Program-made: the position numbers and the translations under genes | In this document: one piece after another, positions 17,543 through 28,957 of the stretch | How the letters are laid out: each line of letters starts with the position of its first letter | Numbering within the stretch: position 1 is the stretch's first letter | Notes under the pieces: generated by a model | Seen by the model: the letters and a program-made list of their open reading frames with translations, nothing else | Databases searched by the model: none | What the model was told of the DNA's origin: nothing | Origin: Thiobacillus sp. 65-29 | GTDB lineage: Bacteria > Pseudomonadota > Gammaproteobacteria > Burkholderiales > Thiobacillaceae | Reading direction: 5' to 3' | Length of the DNA: 64,000 nt | Assembly: GCA_001899775.1 (NCBI GenBank) | Contig: MKWN01000044.1 | Span: forward strand, 1 to 64,000

Positions 17543-17761
17543 GGTCAGACTCTGAGGTTTCCCCACGAATCCTCATTGCAAATCAATGAATTTGTCTCGC
17601 TGCTCGATCAGATCGTCAGTCACCAGGCGCTGCTCATGGCGACCAATGACATCTTCTGGCTCTCGGGCGTATTCTTTCTCGGCCTGATGGCGCTGTCCTG
17701 GCTCACCCGTCCCCCTCGCCAGGGTGGCGCACCGACTCCAGCCGACGCGGGTGCGCATTGA
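17543..17761 (+). pseudogene. 3' fragment of an EmrB/QacA-type MFS exporter
   Basis: The open stretch encodes QINEFVSLLDQIVSHQALLM, ATNDIFWLSGVFFLGLMAL and SWLTRPPRQGG. This is the last transmembrane helix and tail of DHA2 (EmrB-like) drug exporters, which end with a QQAxxxATNDxFWLSG helix and a RPP tail. The remaining ~450 residues are absent; the frame is cut at about 17543, next to AGAAATAGGGTCAGACTC, a sequence I associate with mobile-element ends. The fragment probably shows that DNA upstream was replaced by the accessory patch. Confidence 0.6.
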
Positions 17762-17832
17762 TGCCGGCAGTCCGCTTCGATGCAAGCCCGCCACGCACGC
17801 GGTATCCTTTCCACAGCTCAAGGAGGCACACG

Positions 17833-18303
17833 ATGCATCAGCGACTCGATTACCGACTGGCTTCACCCGAGGCATTCAGGACCATGCTCCACGTCGAGCA
17901 GCAGATCCACAAGAGCGGCCTGGAAGCTTCGCTGCTCGAACTGGTCAAGACGCGCGCCTCGCAGATCAACGGCTGCGCCTGGTGCCTGGATATGCACACC
18001 AAGGATGCGCGCGCGCAGGGCGAAACCGAGCAGCGCCTGTACCTGCTGACGGCCTGGCGCGAAGCGCCGTGCTACAGTGCGCGCGAGCGCGCCGCACTGG
18101 CCTGGACCGAGGCGCTCACCCGGATCGCGGACACGCACGAAGTATCCGACGCGGTGTACGACGAGGCGCGCCGCCACTTTGACGAGAGAGCGCTGGTCGA
18201 CCTGACGCTGGCGGTCATCGCCATCAACGGCTGGAACCGGATGAACGTGGCCTTCCGTACCACCGTGGGCGACTACGTGAGTCCGCACGCGACGGCAGGC
18301 TGA
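17833..18303 (+). CDS. AhpD-like carboxymuconolactone decarboxylase family protein
   Basis: The 156-residue product belongs to the CMD/AhpD fold, a small helical family of peroxide-reducing and related enzymes. The redox site CAWCLDMH near residues 54-61 gives the CxxC...H pattern of AhpD, where the cysteines relay electrons to peroxides. AGGAGG six bases before ATG 17833 fixes the start; the track ORF extends into the MFS fragment. A GC-rich gap of 73 bases separates it from the GGDEF-EAL gene. The physiological partner is unknown, since no ahpC is seen in the window. Confidence 0.85.
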   Translation: MHQRLDYRLASPEAFRTMLHVEQQIHKSGLEASLLELVKTRASQINGCAWCLDMHTKDARAQGETEQRLYLLTAWREAPCYSARERAALAWTEALTRIADTHEVSDAVYDEARRHFDERALVDLTLAVIAINGWNRMNVAFRTTVGDYVSPHATAG

Positions 18304-18376
18304 CCCGCCTGCCGGACAGGCCCGGGGGCCTCCCGACCGGAGCACGAAGCAACGCCACCACGCCACGAAAACACCG

Positions 18377-20149
18377 ATGCTGCGCCACTTCACGACTACC
18401 CGCCAACGCCTGCACGCCACACAAGACCAGTTGCGCGCCGCCGAAGAGGCACTGCGCGTGGCGGACGCGATTTTCCAGAATGTGGAAGCCGTGATGGTGA
18501 CCAATGCGCGCGGACGCATTCAGCGCGTCAACGCGGCCTTCAGTGCATTGACCGGCTACGCTGCGGACGAAGTGGTCGGCAAGACGCCCTGGCTGTTGCG
18601 CTCCGGCCACCATGACGAGGCTTTCTACGTCGCCATGCGCGCGGCGATCGCCAGCACCGGCCGCTGGCAGGGCGAGATCTGGGACCGCCACAAGAGCGGC
18701 GCCGTGTTTCCCAAATGGCTGACCATCGTCGCCGTATCCAATGGCGCCGGGGAAATCACGCACATGGTGGCCACCTACGTCGACATCCGCGAGCGCAAGC
18801 GCGCCGAGGCGCAGATCCATCAACTGGCGTTCTACGACGTCCTCACCGAGCTGCCGAACCGGGTCCTGCTGCGCGAACGGCTGCAGAGCGCGATGCGGGC
18901 GTGTGCCGACGGCGGAGGTCACGGCGCGCTGTTGCTGCTGGACCTGGACGATTTCCGGACCCTGAACGACACCCGGGGCCACAGCCAGGGCGATGCGCTG
19001 CTGCAGCAGGTGGCGCAGCGCCTGGCGGGTTGCGTGGCGGGCAACGACACGGTGGCACGCCTGGGCGGTGACGAGTTCGCCATCGTTCTGGCCGATCTGT
19101 GCAGCGCACGCGAGCAGGCCGCGGCCCGGGCCGAGGCGTTCGGCCGGAAGGTGCTGCAGGTGCTGCGCCCGGCCTACGTCCTGGGCGATGGCGACCACCA
19201 CGGCACCGCCAGCATGGGTGTGGCCCTGTTCGGCGGCACGGAACAGGACGTCGATACCGTACTCAAGCAGGCCGAGATGGCCATGTACCAGGCCAAGGCC
19301 AGCGGCCGCGACACCCTGCATTTCTTCGACGCCGCGCTCGAACGCGCCATCACCGAGCGCGTGCAGCTGGAACGCGCGCTGCGCGAGGGCATCGAGCGTG
19401 GCGAACTGGTGCTGCACTACCAGCCGCAGCTGGCCGCCCTGGACGGCGGACTGCACGTGGTGGGCGCCGAGGCGCTGGTGCGCTGGCAGCATCCCGGGCG
19501 CGGGCTGCTCGGGCCAGGGTTGTTCATCCCGCTGGCCGAGGAGACCGGCCTTATCCTGGCGCTGGGCCGTTGGGTGCTGCGCACCGCCTGCGCGCAACTG
19601 GCGGCCTGGGCCACGCAGCCCGACCTCGCCAGCGTGACCCTCGCGGTCAACGTGAGCGCACCCCAGTTCCTCGAGGACGGCTTCGCCGACGAAGTGCTGG
19701 CGTTGCTGCGGCACGCCGGTGCGCGCCCGGAGCGGCTGAAGATCGAATTGACCGAAAGCATGCTGATGAACGGCGCCGACACGGTGATCGCCATCATGCG
19801 CACGCTTCAGGAGCAAGGCGTGCAGTTCTCGCTCGACGATTTCGGCACGGGTTATTCCTCGCTCTCCTACCTGCGACGCCTGCCGCTTGATCAGCTGAAG
19901 ATCGACCAGTCCTTCGTGCGCGACCTGGCAGGCGACGACAGCGATGCCGCCACGGCGCACTCGATTGCCGGTGCCATCGCTGCCTTGGGGCACAGTCTGG
20001 GCCTGACGGTGATCGCCGAGGGCGTGGAGACCGCCGCGCAGCGCGACGCGCTGGCCGCGATCGGCTGCACCACCTGGCAGGGCTACTTCTTCAGCCGCCC
20101 GCTGCCGCTGGAGGCGTTCGAGGCCTGGCTGCGCACGCGGGCGGCCTAG
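18377..20149 (+). CDS. PAS-GGDEF-EAL cyclic-di-GMP protein
   Basis: The 590-residue product has a short N-terminal helix, a PAS domain (about 30-140), a GGDEF domain with an intact RLGGDEFAIVL near 231, and an EAL domain with GAEALVRW near 364, DDFGTGYSS near 488 and IAEGVETAAQ near 548. Both active sites look complete, so it could make or break c-di-GMP, with PAS sensing deciding. No transmembrane segment is seen, so it is cytosolic. No good ribosome site precedes ATG 18377. The stop codon TAG lies inside the left terminal repeat of the insertion at 20146-20313, so the original C-terminus may have been slightly different. Confidence 0.93.
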   Translation: MLRHFTTTRQRLHATQDQLRAAEEALRVADAIFQNVEAVMVTNARGRIQRVNAAFSALTGYAADEVVGKTPWLLRSGHHDEAFYVAMRAAIASTGRWQGEIWDRHKSGAVFPKWLTIVAVSNGAGEITHMVATYVDIRERKRAEAQIHQLAFYDVLTELPNRVLLRERLQSAMRACADGGGHGALLLLDLDDFRTLNDTRGHSQGDALLQQVAQRLAGCVAGNDTVARLGGDEFAIVLADLCSAREQAAARAEAFGRKVLQVLRPAYVLGDGDHHGTASMGVALFGGTEQDVDTVLKQAEMAMYQAKASGRDTLHFFDAALERAITERVQLERALREGIERGELVLHYQPQLAALDGGLHVVGAEALVRWQHPGRGLLGPGLFIPLAEETGLILALGRWVLRTACAQLAAWATQPDLASVTLAVNVSAPQFLEDGFADEVLALLRHAGARPERLKIELTESMLMNGADTVIAIMRTLQEQGVQFSLDDFGTGYSSLSYLRRLPLDQLKIDQSFVRDLAGDDSDAATAHSIAGAIAALGHSLGLTVIAEGVETAAQRDALAAIGCTTWQGYFFSRPLPLEAFEAWLRTRAA

Positions 20150-20313
20150 GAGCCTGTCGGACTTGAGCACGATCTACTGCGCCGGTGGGATAGCGGTCCA
20201 TATTTGTCCATTTTTTCGTTACATAGGCCCACTATGCGCCTCAAAAATGGACAAATCTGTCCTCGCTCTCCCACTCGGCTCGCTACGATCGCTCAAGTCC
20301 GACAGGCTCCTAG
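20146..20313. mobile_element. 168-bp nested palindromic element (MITE-like)
   Basis: The ends are a perfect 23-bp inverted repeat, CTAGGAGCCTGTCGGACTTGAGC (20146-20168) and its complement (20291-20313). Inside lies a second perfect inverted repeat, ATTTGTCCATTTTT (20202-20215) and AAAAATGGACAAAT (20243-20256). It encodes no protein. Small size, long terminal repeats and a position at a gene end fit a non-autonomous insertion; no target duplication is certain because CTAG itself is palindromic. As RNA it would form a long stem that could end transcription of the c-di-GMP gene. Confidence 0.7.
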
Positions 20314-20322
20314 CGGGCGTGC

Positions 20323-20347
20323 AAAAAAAAGCCCGGCCGGGCCGGGC
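20323..20347 (-). terminator. Intrinsic terminator of the PhnD-rhodanese gene
   Basis: On the minus strand GCCCGGC-ccg-GCCGGGC is followed by eight T residues, 18 bases after the stop codon of the gene at 20365-21507. This is a textbook rho-independent terminator. Confidence 0.88.
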
Positions 20348-20364
20348 GTTCAAGGGAGCGGGCG

Positions 20365-21507
20365 TCAATCCCTCTTCGCGATGGTGAACCCGGCTTCCTT
20401 CCACTCCGGAAACCCGCCGCGGAACCAGTAAATGTTCTTCCAGCCGGCGTTCATCGCCATGATCGCGGATTTGTAGCTCTTCCAGCAGATGGTGCCGTCG
20501 CAATACATGATGAGCGGGGCGTTCTTGTCCTTGGGCAGGCGGTTGAGGGAGAACTGGTCGTCCGCCGCGTCGAAGCCGACTTCCTTGGCGCTGCCTTCCT
20601 TGTAGGGTACATGGATGGAGCCGGGCACGTAGCCGTTCTTGTAGGCCTCGTCGTCGCGCACGTCGTAGACCGGCACGCCCTTGGCCATGAGATCGCGCGC
20701 CTCGGCGGCGCCGATCACCTTGGCTCCCGGAAGGGCGGTTGGCGTGGTGTTCAGCATCGAGGCGATGCCCTTGAAGTCGTCCTTGCTGGCGGTGGCGAGG
20801 GCGAGCTTGAGGCTGTTGCCGCTGCGCAGGCTGCTCGCCAGCTTCTGCTGCGCGGGTGCGCCCACGCTTTCGGTTTTCACGGACAGCGCGCGCAGGGGCA
20901 CGACGCTGCTGGTGTAGACGATGCGCCCGCCGTTGGCGGAGGCCCAGGTCTTGGCCTCCTCGGCCGACGCGACGGCAAGATCGTAGCGACCCAGTTTCAG
21001 CCCGTACAAGGGTGCCTCGGGCATGCGGTGGAACTTGACCTCGGTGAAATCGGCCCGGGCCAGGCCACGGCTGTTGATTTCGCTGCGCGCGAGCCCGCCC
21101 ATCAGCGACTCATAGTCGGGCATGCCGAGCCGGGCGCCGGATTTCGCAGACAGGTTGCCCTGGTACTGCGGACCGGCGACGAAGGACGCAGCGGTGGTCT
21201 GCTCGGTCTTGAGAATGGGCTCGAACTTGAACTTGCCGATGTTGGCGATCACCTGTGCGGGAGCGTAGACCATGTCGAGCACGCCTTCCTTGGCGTGCTT
21301 GATGGCGATGAAACCGCGCGAGTAGTACTGCAGGCGCACCGGCTGGCCCACCGAGCGTTCGACCTCGCCGGCAAAGGCGCGATAGCGCTGGGTCGTGGCC
21401 GTGTCGCTCAAGGATTCGTTCTGGTCCAGGACGACGCCCAGGGTGAGGGGATCGGCGTGGGCGAGCGCCGCGGCACAGAAAAGGGTCAGTACGGCAAGTG
21501 AGCGCAT
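20365..21507 (-). CDS. Periplasmic PhnD-like binding domain fused to a rhodanese domain
   Basis: The 380-residue product starts with a signal peptide (MRSLAVLTLFCAAALAHA). Residues about 20-250 form a substrate-binding domain of the PhnD/phosphite-phosphonate type (LTLGVVLDQNESL..., DMVYAPAQVIANIG). Residues about 265-375 form a rhodanese domain with DVRDDEAY and an active loop MYCDGTICWKSYKSA. The catalytic cysteine there is followed by a second cysteine and tryptophan, as in the CxxCW-type periplasmic rhodaneses. GGAG lies upstream of the ATG and a strong terminator follows, so it is monocistronic with no ABC permease nearby. It may bind a sulfur or phosphorus oxyanion and transfer sulfur; the fusion's real reaction is unknown. 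Confidence 0.8.
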   Translation of the reverse strand: MRSLAVLTLFCAAALAHADPLTLGVVLDQNESLSDTATTQRYRAFAGEVERSVGQPVRLQYYSRGFIAIKHAKEGVLDMVYAPAQVIANIGKFKFEPILKTEQTTAASFVAGPQYQGNLSAKSGARLGMPDYESLMGGLARSEINSRGLARADFTEVKFHRMPEAPLYGLKLGRYDLAVASAEEAKTWASANGGRIVYTSSVVPLRALSVKTESVGAPAQQKLASSLRSGNSLKLALATASKDDFKGIASMLNTTPTALPGAKVIGAAEARDLMAKGVPVYDVRDDEAYKNGYVPGSIHVPYKEGSAKEVGFDAADDQFSLNRLPKDKNAPLIMYCDGTICWKSYKSAIMAMNAGWKNIYWFRGGFPEWKEAGFTIAKRD

Positions 21508-21576
21508 GGCGAACTCCGGAAATGCTGAATGGGCCTTTGGAGTATCGGCAGAAACGGAGAGAAATTTAGGGATCGA

Positions 21577-21962
21577 TCAGGCGTCGGCCGGCTTCCAGGC
21601 GAGCAGGACTTCGCGCAGGCGCACTTCATCGGCCGGCAGCGTGAGTGCCGCGTCGATACGCAAGCGAGCACTCACTTTGTCCAGCGCGGCTTGGTGCGCC
21701 GGATCATAGAAGACCAGGACGCGCGTATCGGGCAGACGTTGCGCCGCGGCGAGCACGGATTCGAGGTTGGAGAGGCGGTCGCGAAAATCCGCCTGGTGGT
21801 AAAAATCGGCGACGATCACCGCCGGCGGCGATTTCTTCAGGGCGCTGAGTGCGCGGCGCTCGGAGCCCTCGACGGTGACGGCGTAGCCGAGCTGCTGATA
21901 GAGTTTCTTGTAGCCTGCGGTGCCAAGAAAGGTGTTGACCATGAGCAGGCCGGGCGGCGTGC

Positions 21963-21966
<4 letters not shown>
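21577..21966 (-). CDS. Hypothetical receiver-like protein coupled to topA
   Basis: The 129-residue product (MSTPPGLLMVNTFLGTAGYK...) is not recognised as a named family. Alternating strands and helices with VIVADFYHQADFRDR and RVLVFYDPAH suggest a flavodoxin- or receiver-like alpha/beta fold, but the acidic cluster and lysine needed for phosphorylation are not clear. Its ATG overlaps the topA stop as ATGA, so it is translated with topoisomerase I. The track joins it to a long out-of-frame extension that shadows topA; the start at 21966 is the only sensible one. Confidence 0.65.
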
Positions 21967-24526
<2,560 letters not shown>

Positions 24527-24527
<1 letters not shown>

Positions 24528-24973
24528 CAGTGCAGGCGTCCCGGCTCGTGATTCAGCAACATGTCTTCCAGGTGGGTGAAATGCTCGATGCGGCCGCGGC
24601 TCCACAGCACGATGAGCGTCATCCAGCGCACATGGTCAGGCTCGATGTCCTCGTCCACCAACTGCATGAGCCCGGAAACCACCCATTCGCGCGATTCGGG
24701 ATCGAGCACCTCGGCGTCGACGAGAAACGCGATTTCGGCGCGACAGGCCGCGTCCAGCCGTTCCAGCTCCTCCACCGCGTAATGGCGCTCGAAGGCCTGC
24801 GCCAGGCGCTCGTGCGTGGCGCTCTCGGACAGATGGCCGAACCAGTCCAGGGTCGCGTTGATGTGCGTCTCGTCGAAACCGGCGGCGAACAGGCGCTTCT
24901 CCAGCGCGTCGCGGTCGGGCGCGAGTTCCGCCATGCGGAAGCTTTCGTAAAGATAGACCAGGATGTCGAGCAT
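24527..24973 (-). CDS. smg: Smg family protein
   Basis: The 148-residue product starts MLDILVYLYESFRM and continues with acidic helical sequence, matching the Smg (DUF494) family that lies between dprA and topA in many beta- and gammaproteobacteria. Its biochemical role is not established. The ATG at 24973 is preferred over the longer track start because the family begins MLDILVYLYE. It follows the dprA stop by four bases and its own stop overlaps the topA start as TGATG, so the three genes are co-translated. Confidence 0.9.
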
Positions 24974-24977
24974 GATG

Positions 24978-26048
24978 TCAATGGAGCTTCTGGTAGCGCC
25001 CACCCGGCAGGGCCGCTACGCGGCCCTCGAGTTCGAGCGTCAACAGCTTCGCCGAAAGTGCATCCAGCGTCAACCCGCTTCGCTGCGCCAGGGTGTCGAG
25101 CGTCGCCGGCGCACCATCGAGGGCGTCGAGCAGCGGGTCACCGCCGGTCTCGGGCAGCGCGGGCGGCGCCAGGCGGCCGGGCCAGGCGAGTTCTTCCAGG
25201 ATGTCGGCGGCGGATTCGACCAGCTTGGCGCCCTGCTTGATGAGCGCATGACAGCCACGCGCCAGCGGCGAATGGATCGAGCCGGGGATGGCGAACACCT
25301 CGCGCCCCTGTTCCGTGGCGACGCGGGCGGTGATGAGCGAGCCGCTGCCGGGCGCCGCCTCGACCACCAGCACGCCGCGCGCGAGCCCGCTGATGAGGCG
25401 GTTGCGGCGCGGAAAATTGCCCGGCAGCGGCGGCGTGCCCAGCGCGAATTCCGTGATGATGAGACCGTTTTCGGCAAGCGCACGCGCCAGCGCCTGGTTG
25501 CCGGCCGGATAGATGCGATCGAGCCCGGTGCCGATGACAGCAACGCTGGAGCCAACGCCAGCGAGTCCGCCGCGGTGCGCGGCGGCGTCGATGCCGAGCG
25601 CGAGCCCGCTGACGACGACGAGCCCGGCGTCGGACAGCGCATGCGCGAAGGCTTCCGCGTCGCGCACGCCCTGCGGCGTGGCATTGCGGCTGCCGACGAT
25701 GCCGAGCGCCGGGCGGCCGAGCAGTTCGCGGCGCCCCTTGCAGTACAGCAGGGGCGGCGGATCGGGGATTTCCAGCAACTGGCGCGGGTAATCCGCATCG
25801 GCAAGGGTCAGGATGCTGTTGCCGGGCTGATCGAGCCAGGCGTGCACGGCGTCGAGCGTCGTCGCCTCGGGCCCGGCGAGGAGGGCCTCGCATTGCGCGG
25901 CGGACAGATGTGCCGACAGGGCGCCGCGGCCGCATGCCAAGACGGCCTCCGGAGAACCGAAGGCCGTCAGCAGGCGCAGCAGGCTGGTGTTGCCGATGCC
26001 CGGCACCAGGGCCAGGCGCAGCCAGGGGTCGAGTTCGGATGCGCTCAG
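24978..26048 (-). CDS. dprA: DNA-processing protein DprA, probable CTG start
   Basis: DprA binds incoming single-stranded DNA and loads RecA during natural transformation. The product has an N-terminal helical segment (LDPWLRLALVPGIGNTSLLRLL), the Rossmann core with GIVGSRNATPQG and VVSGLALGIDAAAH, and a C-terminal winged helix. No ATG, GTG or TTG lies at a sensible place: the nearest upstream candidate is a TTG at 26198, 154 bases inside the LysM gene, and the next downstream GTG cuts into the N-terminal domain. A CTG at 26048 overlaps the LysM stop as CTGA and gives a normal-length 356-residue protein. I take it as the start, by stop-restart coupling. Confidence 0.9.
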   Translation of the reverse strand: MSASELDPWLRLALVPGIGNTSLLRLLTAFGSPEAVLACGRGALSAHLSAAQCEALLAGPEATTLDAVHAWLDQPGNSILTLADADYPRQLLEIPDPPPLLYCKGRRELLGRPALGIVGSRNATPQGVRDAEAFAHALSDAGLVVVSGLALGIDAAAHRGGLAGVGSSVAVIGTGLDRIYPAGNQALARALAENGLIITEFALGTPPLPGNFPRRNRLISGLARGVLVVEAAPGSGSLITARVATEQGREVFAIPGSIHSPLARGCHALIKQGAKLVESAADILEELAWPGRLAPPALPETGGDPLLDALDGAPATLDTLAQRSGLTLDALSAKLLTLELEGRVAALPGGRYQKLH

Positions 26049-27319
26049 GGGTTCTTGACCGTATCCAGCAGGTATACCGGGCGCTCGGACTGCATGACGA
26101 GCGCGTAGGCGACGCGATCGAACACGCGGTACACCATCACCAGGCCGGTGCGGGTGTCGGGCAATTGCACCGAATCGGCTTTTTTCTTCTCGACGCAATC
26201 ACGGTCGTACACGTCCTTCGGATCGAAGAACTGGTCGAAGCTCACCTTCTTGCCCGGCTTGAGACAGCCGACGTCCATATAGGCCCAGGGGCCCGCCTGC
26301 ACCTCGGCCGGCTTGCAGTCCTGCATGGTCTGGCGAACGTCGTGGAACTGATCGTAGCTCACTTTCTCGCCCGGCTTGATGCAGCCGTAGTCGATGAACA
26401 CCCAGCGCTGGCGACCGTCGGTGGTCTTCTCGTTCTTCACCAGTCGGCCGGCGCGATGCACGGCCAGCACGTGGCCGGGCTCGAGACCGTCGCGCGTGCC
26501 GCGGTTGATGACCACGGTCTGGTAGCGGCCGGTGTTGGACAGCCCTTCGCCGCCGTACGCGGAAATGACCTTGCCGGACACCGGCTTGTCCGGCGCGTGC
26601 GGCACGAATTCGAACACCGACTCCTGGCGCGCCGGCAGGATGCGGTCCTTCACCAGCACTTCCTGGGTGGTGCGGGTGATCAGCAGCTTCTGCGGATCGC
26701 CCGGCAGGGTGGTTTCCGCGTCACCCAGGTACACCGCCTCGTGGCCGAGCGACTCGCCGTTGTCGGGGTTGGTCAGCGCCTGGCCCTGGCGGTAGATCTG
26801 CCAGTTGCGCGTAGGCGATCCGTCACCGCTCGCCCAGGCGCTGTCGCCGGCGGCGAGGATGACGCGGTCCTCGTTGCTGCCGAGGATCTGCGGCGAATGA
26901 TCGAGCTGGCCGGGTTCGACCACCAGCGGCTGCTTCAGGAAGGCCTGCACCGCGCCGACGGGGATCGGCGGGATCGCCTCGTCGGTGATTTCGGTGGCGC
27001 GTGCACCCGGCGACAGGCGGACCGTCGGCAGGCCGCTCGCATCGCCGCGCTCCAGCGTCAGACGCGGGGTCGCGCCGCTGCGATCGAGCACCACGCGGTC
27101 GCCGGGATAAATCCAGTGCGGATCCTTGATTTCCTTGCGGTTCAGGTTCCAGATTTCCGGCCAGCGCCATGGATCCTTGAGGAAACGCCCGGAAATGTCC
27201 CACAGGGTGTCGCCCTTGACCACGACGTACTGGTCCGGTGCGTTGTCCCGCAGGGCAAGGGTGTCGGCCAGGGCTGGCACGGCCAGCAGCATGGCAAGGG
27301 AGGCTACGAATCGGCGCAC
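26045..27319 (-). CDS. LysM peptidoglycan-binding protein
   Basis: The 424-residue product has a signal peptide (VRRFVASLAMLLAVPALA) and one LysM domain (YVVVKGDTLWDISGRFLKDPWRWPEIWNLN), which binds the glycan strands of peptidoglycan. The remainder is a conserved periplasmic region of unknown function with two similar segments PGEKVSYDQFHD and PGKKVSFDQFFD, suggesting an internal duplication. GGAGG seven or so bases before the GTG at 27319 supports that start over the TTG of the track. The gene leads the dprA-smg-topA run and is divergent from def, separated by an AT-rich 160-bp promoter region. LysM genes in this position are common in betaproteobacteria. Confidence 0.85.
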   Translation of the reverse strand: MRRFVASLAMLLAVPALADTLALRDNAPDQYVVVKGDTLWDISGRFLKDPWRWPEIWNLNRKEIKDPHWIYPGDRVVLDRSGATPRLTLERGDASGLPTVRLSPGARATEITDEAIPPIPVGAVQAFLKQPLVVEPGQLDHSPQILGSNEDRVILAAGDSAWASGDGSPTRNWQIYRQGQALTNPDNGESLGHEAVYLGDAETTLPGDPQKLLITRTTQEVLVKDRILPARQESVFEFVPHAPDKPVSGKVISAYGGEGLSNTGRYQTVVINRGTRDGLEPGHVLAVHRAGRLVKNEKTTDGRQRWVFIDYGCIKPGEKVSYDQFHDVRQTMQDCKPAEVQAGPWAYMDVGCLKPGKKVSFDQFFDPKDVYDRDCVEKKKADSVQLPDTRTGLVMVYRVFDRVAYALVMQSERPVYLLDTVKNP

Positions 27320-27479
27320 AGGGGAACCCTCCATCTGAACTTTGTCCAATTTGCGTTGAATTTATTGAAGGTGCGCATAGCTTACGGTCATTCCGTCCCG
27401 TATATTTAGGGTTGCGTGCGAACCGGCGCAGATTTTCTTTTAAATTCTGCGCCCATCCCTTTAATTCGTAAAGTTTTTT

Positions 27480-28013
27480 ATGGCCAGACTGCCCATCCTG
27501 CACTACCCCGATCCGCGCCTGCATACCGTCGCCAAGCCGGTGCAGGCGGTCGACGAACGCATCCGCGCGCTGGTCGACGACATGGCGGAGACCATGTACG
27601 CGGCGCCCGGCATTGGGCTGGCCGCGACCCAGGTCGATGTTCACGAGCGCGTGGTGGTGATCGACATCTCCGAGACGCACAAGGACCTCAAGGTGTTCAT
27701 CAACCCGGAAATCGTCGCCCAGTCGGGGCGCGCGGAAGGGGAAGAGGGGTGCCTGTCGGTGCCGGGCGTGTTCGACCGCGTGACACGCGCCGAGCGCGTT
27801 ACGGTGCGCGCGCTGGACCGCGACGGCCAGCCGTTCGAACTGGAAGCCGAGGGGCTGCTCGCCGTGTGCATCCAGCACGAGCTCGACCACCTGCAGGGCA
27901 AGGTGTTCGTCGATTATCTGTCGATACTCAAACGCAACCGCATCCGCACCCGGTTGCAGAAGCAGGCACGCGAACACCGCCCCGACCCGGTGCCGGTGCG
28001 CGCATCGCTCTGA
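27480..28013 (+). CDS. def: Peptide deformylase
   Basis: Def removes the formyl group from the initiator methionine of new proteins, using Fe(II) or a similar metal. The 177-residue product has all three signature motifs: GIGLAATQ near 45, EGCLSVPG near 90 and [10 protein letters not shown] near 132, whose Cys and two His bind the metal. The ATG at 27480 follows an AT-rich leader with no obvious ribosome site. It heads the def-fmt-rsmB cluster and is divergent from the LysM gene. Confidence 0.97.
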   Translation: MARLPILHYPDPRLHTVAKPVQAVDERIRALVDDMAETMYAAPGIGLAATQVDVHERVVVIDISETHKDLKVFINPEIVAQSGRAEGEEGCLSVPGVFDRVTRAERVTVRALDRDGQPFELEAEGLLAVCIQHELDHLQGKVFVDYLSILKRNRIRTRLQKQAREHRPDPVPVRASL

Positions 28014-28024
28014 GCGCGCCGCGC

Positions 28025-28957
28025 ATGCGTCTCATCTTCGCCGGCACGCCGCCGTTCGCGGCGGCTGCCCTCGATGCGCTCGCCGACGCCGGCCACGACA
28101 TCGTGCGGGTGCTGACCCAGCCGGACCGCCCCGCGGGGCGCGGCATGAAGCTCGCCCACAGCGCGGTGAAGCAGGCGGCGCTGGCGCGCGGCTTGCCGGT
28201 GGTGCAGCCGGCCAGCCTGAAGACGCCCGAAGTTCAGGCTGAGCTCGCCGCGCTCGCGCCCGAGGTCATGGTGGTCGCCGCCTATGGCCTGATCCTGCCG
28301 CAGGCGGTGCTCGACCTGCCGCGTCACGGCTGTCTCAACATCCATGCCTCGCTGTTGCCGCGCTGGCGCGGCGCCGCGCCGATCCAGCGCGCCATCCTCG
28401 CCGGCGATGCACAAACCGGCGTCACCATCATGCAGATGGATGCCGGGCTCGATACCGGGGCCATGCTCACCCGCACTGCGGTGCCGATCCGCCCGGACGA
28501 TACCGCCGGCAGCCTGCACGACACCCTCGCCGCACTCGGCGCCGAGGCCATCGTCGCCGCGCTGGCGCAGCTCGACACGCTGGCGCCCGAGGCGCAGGAC
28601 GAACGCGAAGCCACCTATGCCGCCAAGCTCGGCAAGGACGAGGCGCGCCTCGACTGGACCCTGCCGGCCGACGTGCTGGTGCGCGCGGTGCGTGCCTACG
28701 ACCCGGTGCCCGGCGCCTGGACCCTGCTCGACGGCGCACCATTGAAGGTGTGGGCGGCCGAGGCAGTGGCCGGTGAGGGTGCGCCGGGCACGGTGCTGGC
28801 GGCGCACGGCGGCGAACTTCACGTCGCCTGCGGCCAGGGCGCCCTGGCGCTGCGCACGCTGCAACCCGCCGGCGGCAAGCGCATGAGCGCAGCGGCCTTT
28901 CTCGCCGGACGGCCGCTCGCGCCGGGCACGCGCCTGGGCGGCGACACCGGTGCATAA
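28025..28957 (+). CDS. fmt: Methionyl-tRNA formyltransferase
   Basis: Fmt formylates initiator Met-tRNA from 10-formyl-tetrahydrofolate, the step that Def later reverses on the protein. The 310-residue product starts [16 protein letters not shown] and has the catalytic segment [16 protein letters not shown] near 105, with the essential Asn, His and Ser, and a C-terminal OB-like tRNA-binding domain. ATG 28025 lies 11 bases after def; the track ORF reads back through def out of frame. It overlaps rsmB by eight bases. Confidence 0.96.
   Translation: MRLIFAGTPPFAAAALDALADAGHDIVRVLTQPDRPAGRGMKLAHSAVKQAALARGLPVVQPASLKTPEVQAELAALAPEVMVVAAYGLILPQAVLDLPRHGCLNIHASLLPRWRGAAPIQRAILAGDAQTGVTIMQMDAGLDTGAMLTRTAVPIRPDDTAGSLHDTLAALGAEAIVAALAQLDTLAPEAQDEREATYAAKLGKDEARLDWTLPADVLVRAVRAYDPVPGAWTLLDGAPLKVWAAEAVAGEGAPGTVLAAHGGELHVACGQGALALRTLQPAGGKRMSAAAFLAGRPLAPGTRLGGDTGA

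Noticed and set aside
18224-20170. 648-codon minus-strand ORF
   Set aside because: Antisense to the PAS-GGDEF-EAL gene, whose catalytic motifs are intact; the minus frame is a His/Gln/Gly-rich shadow.
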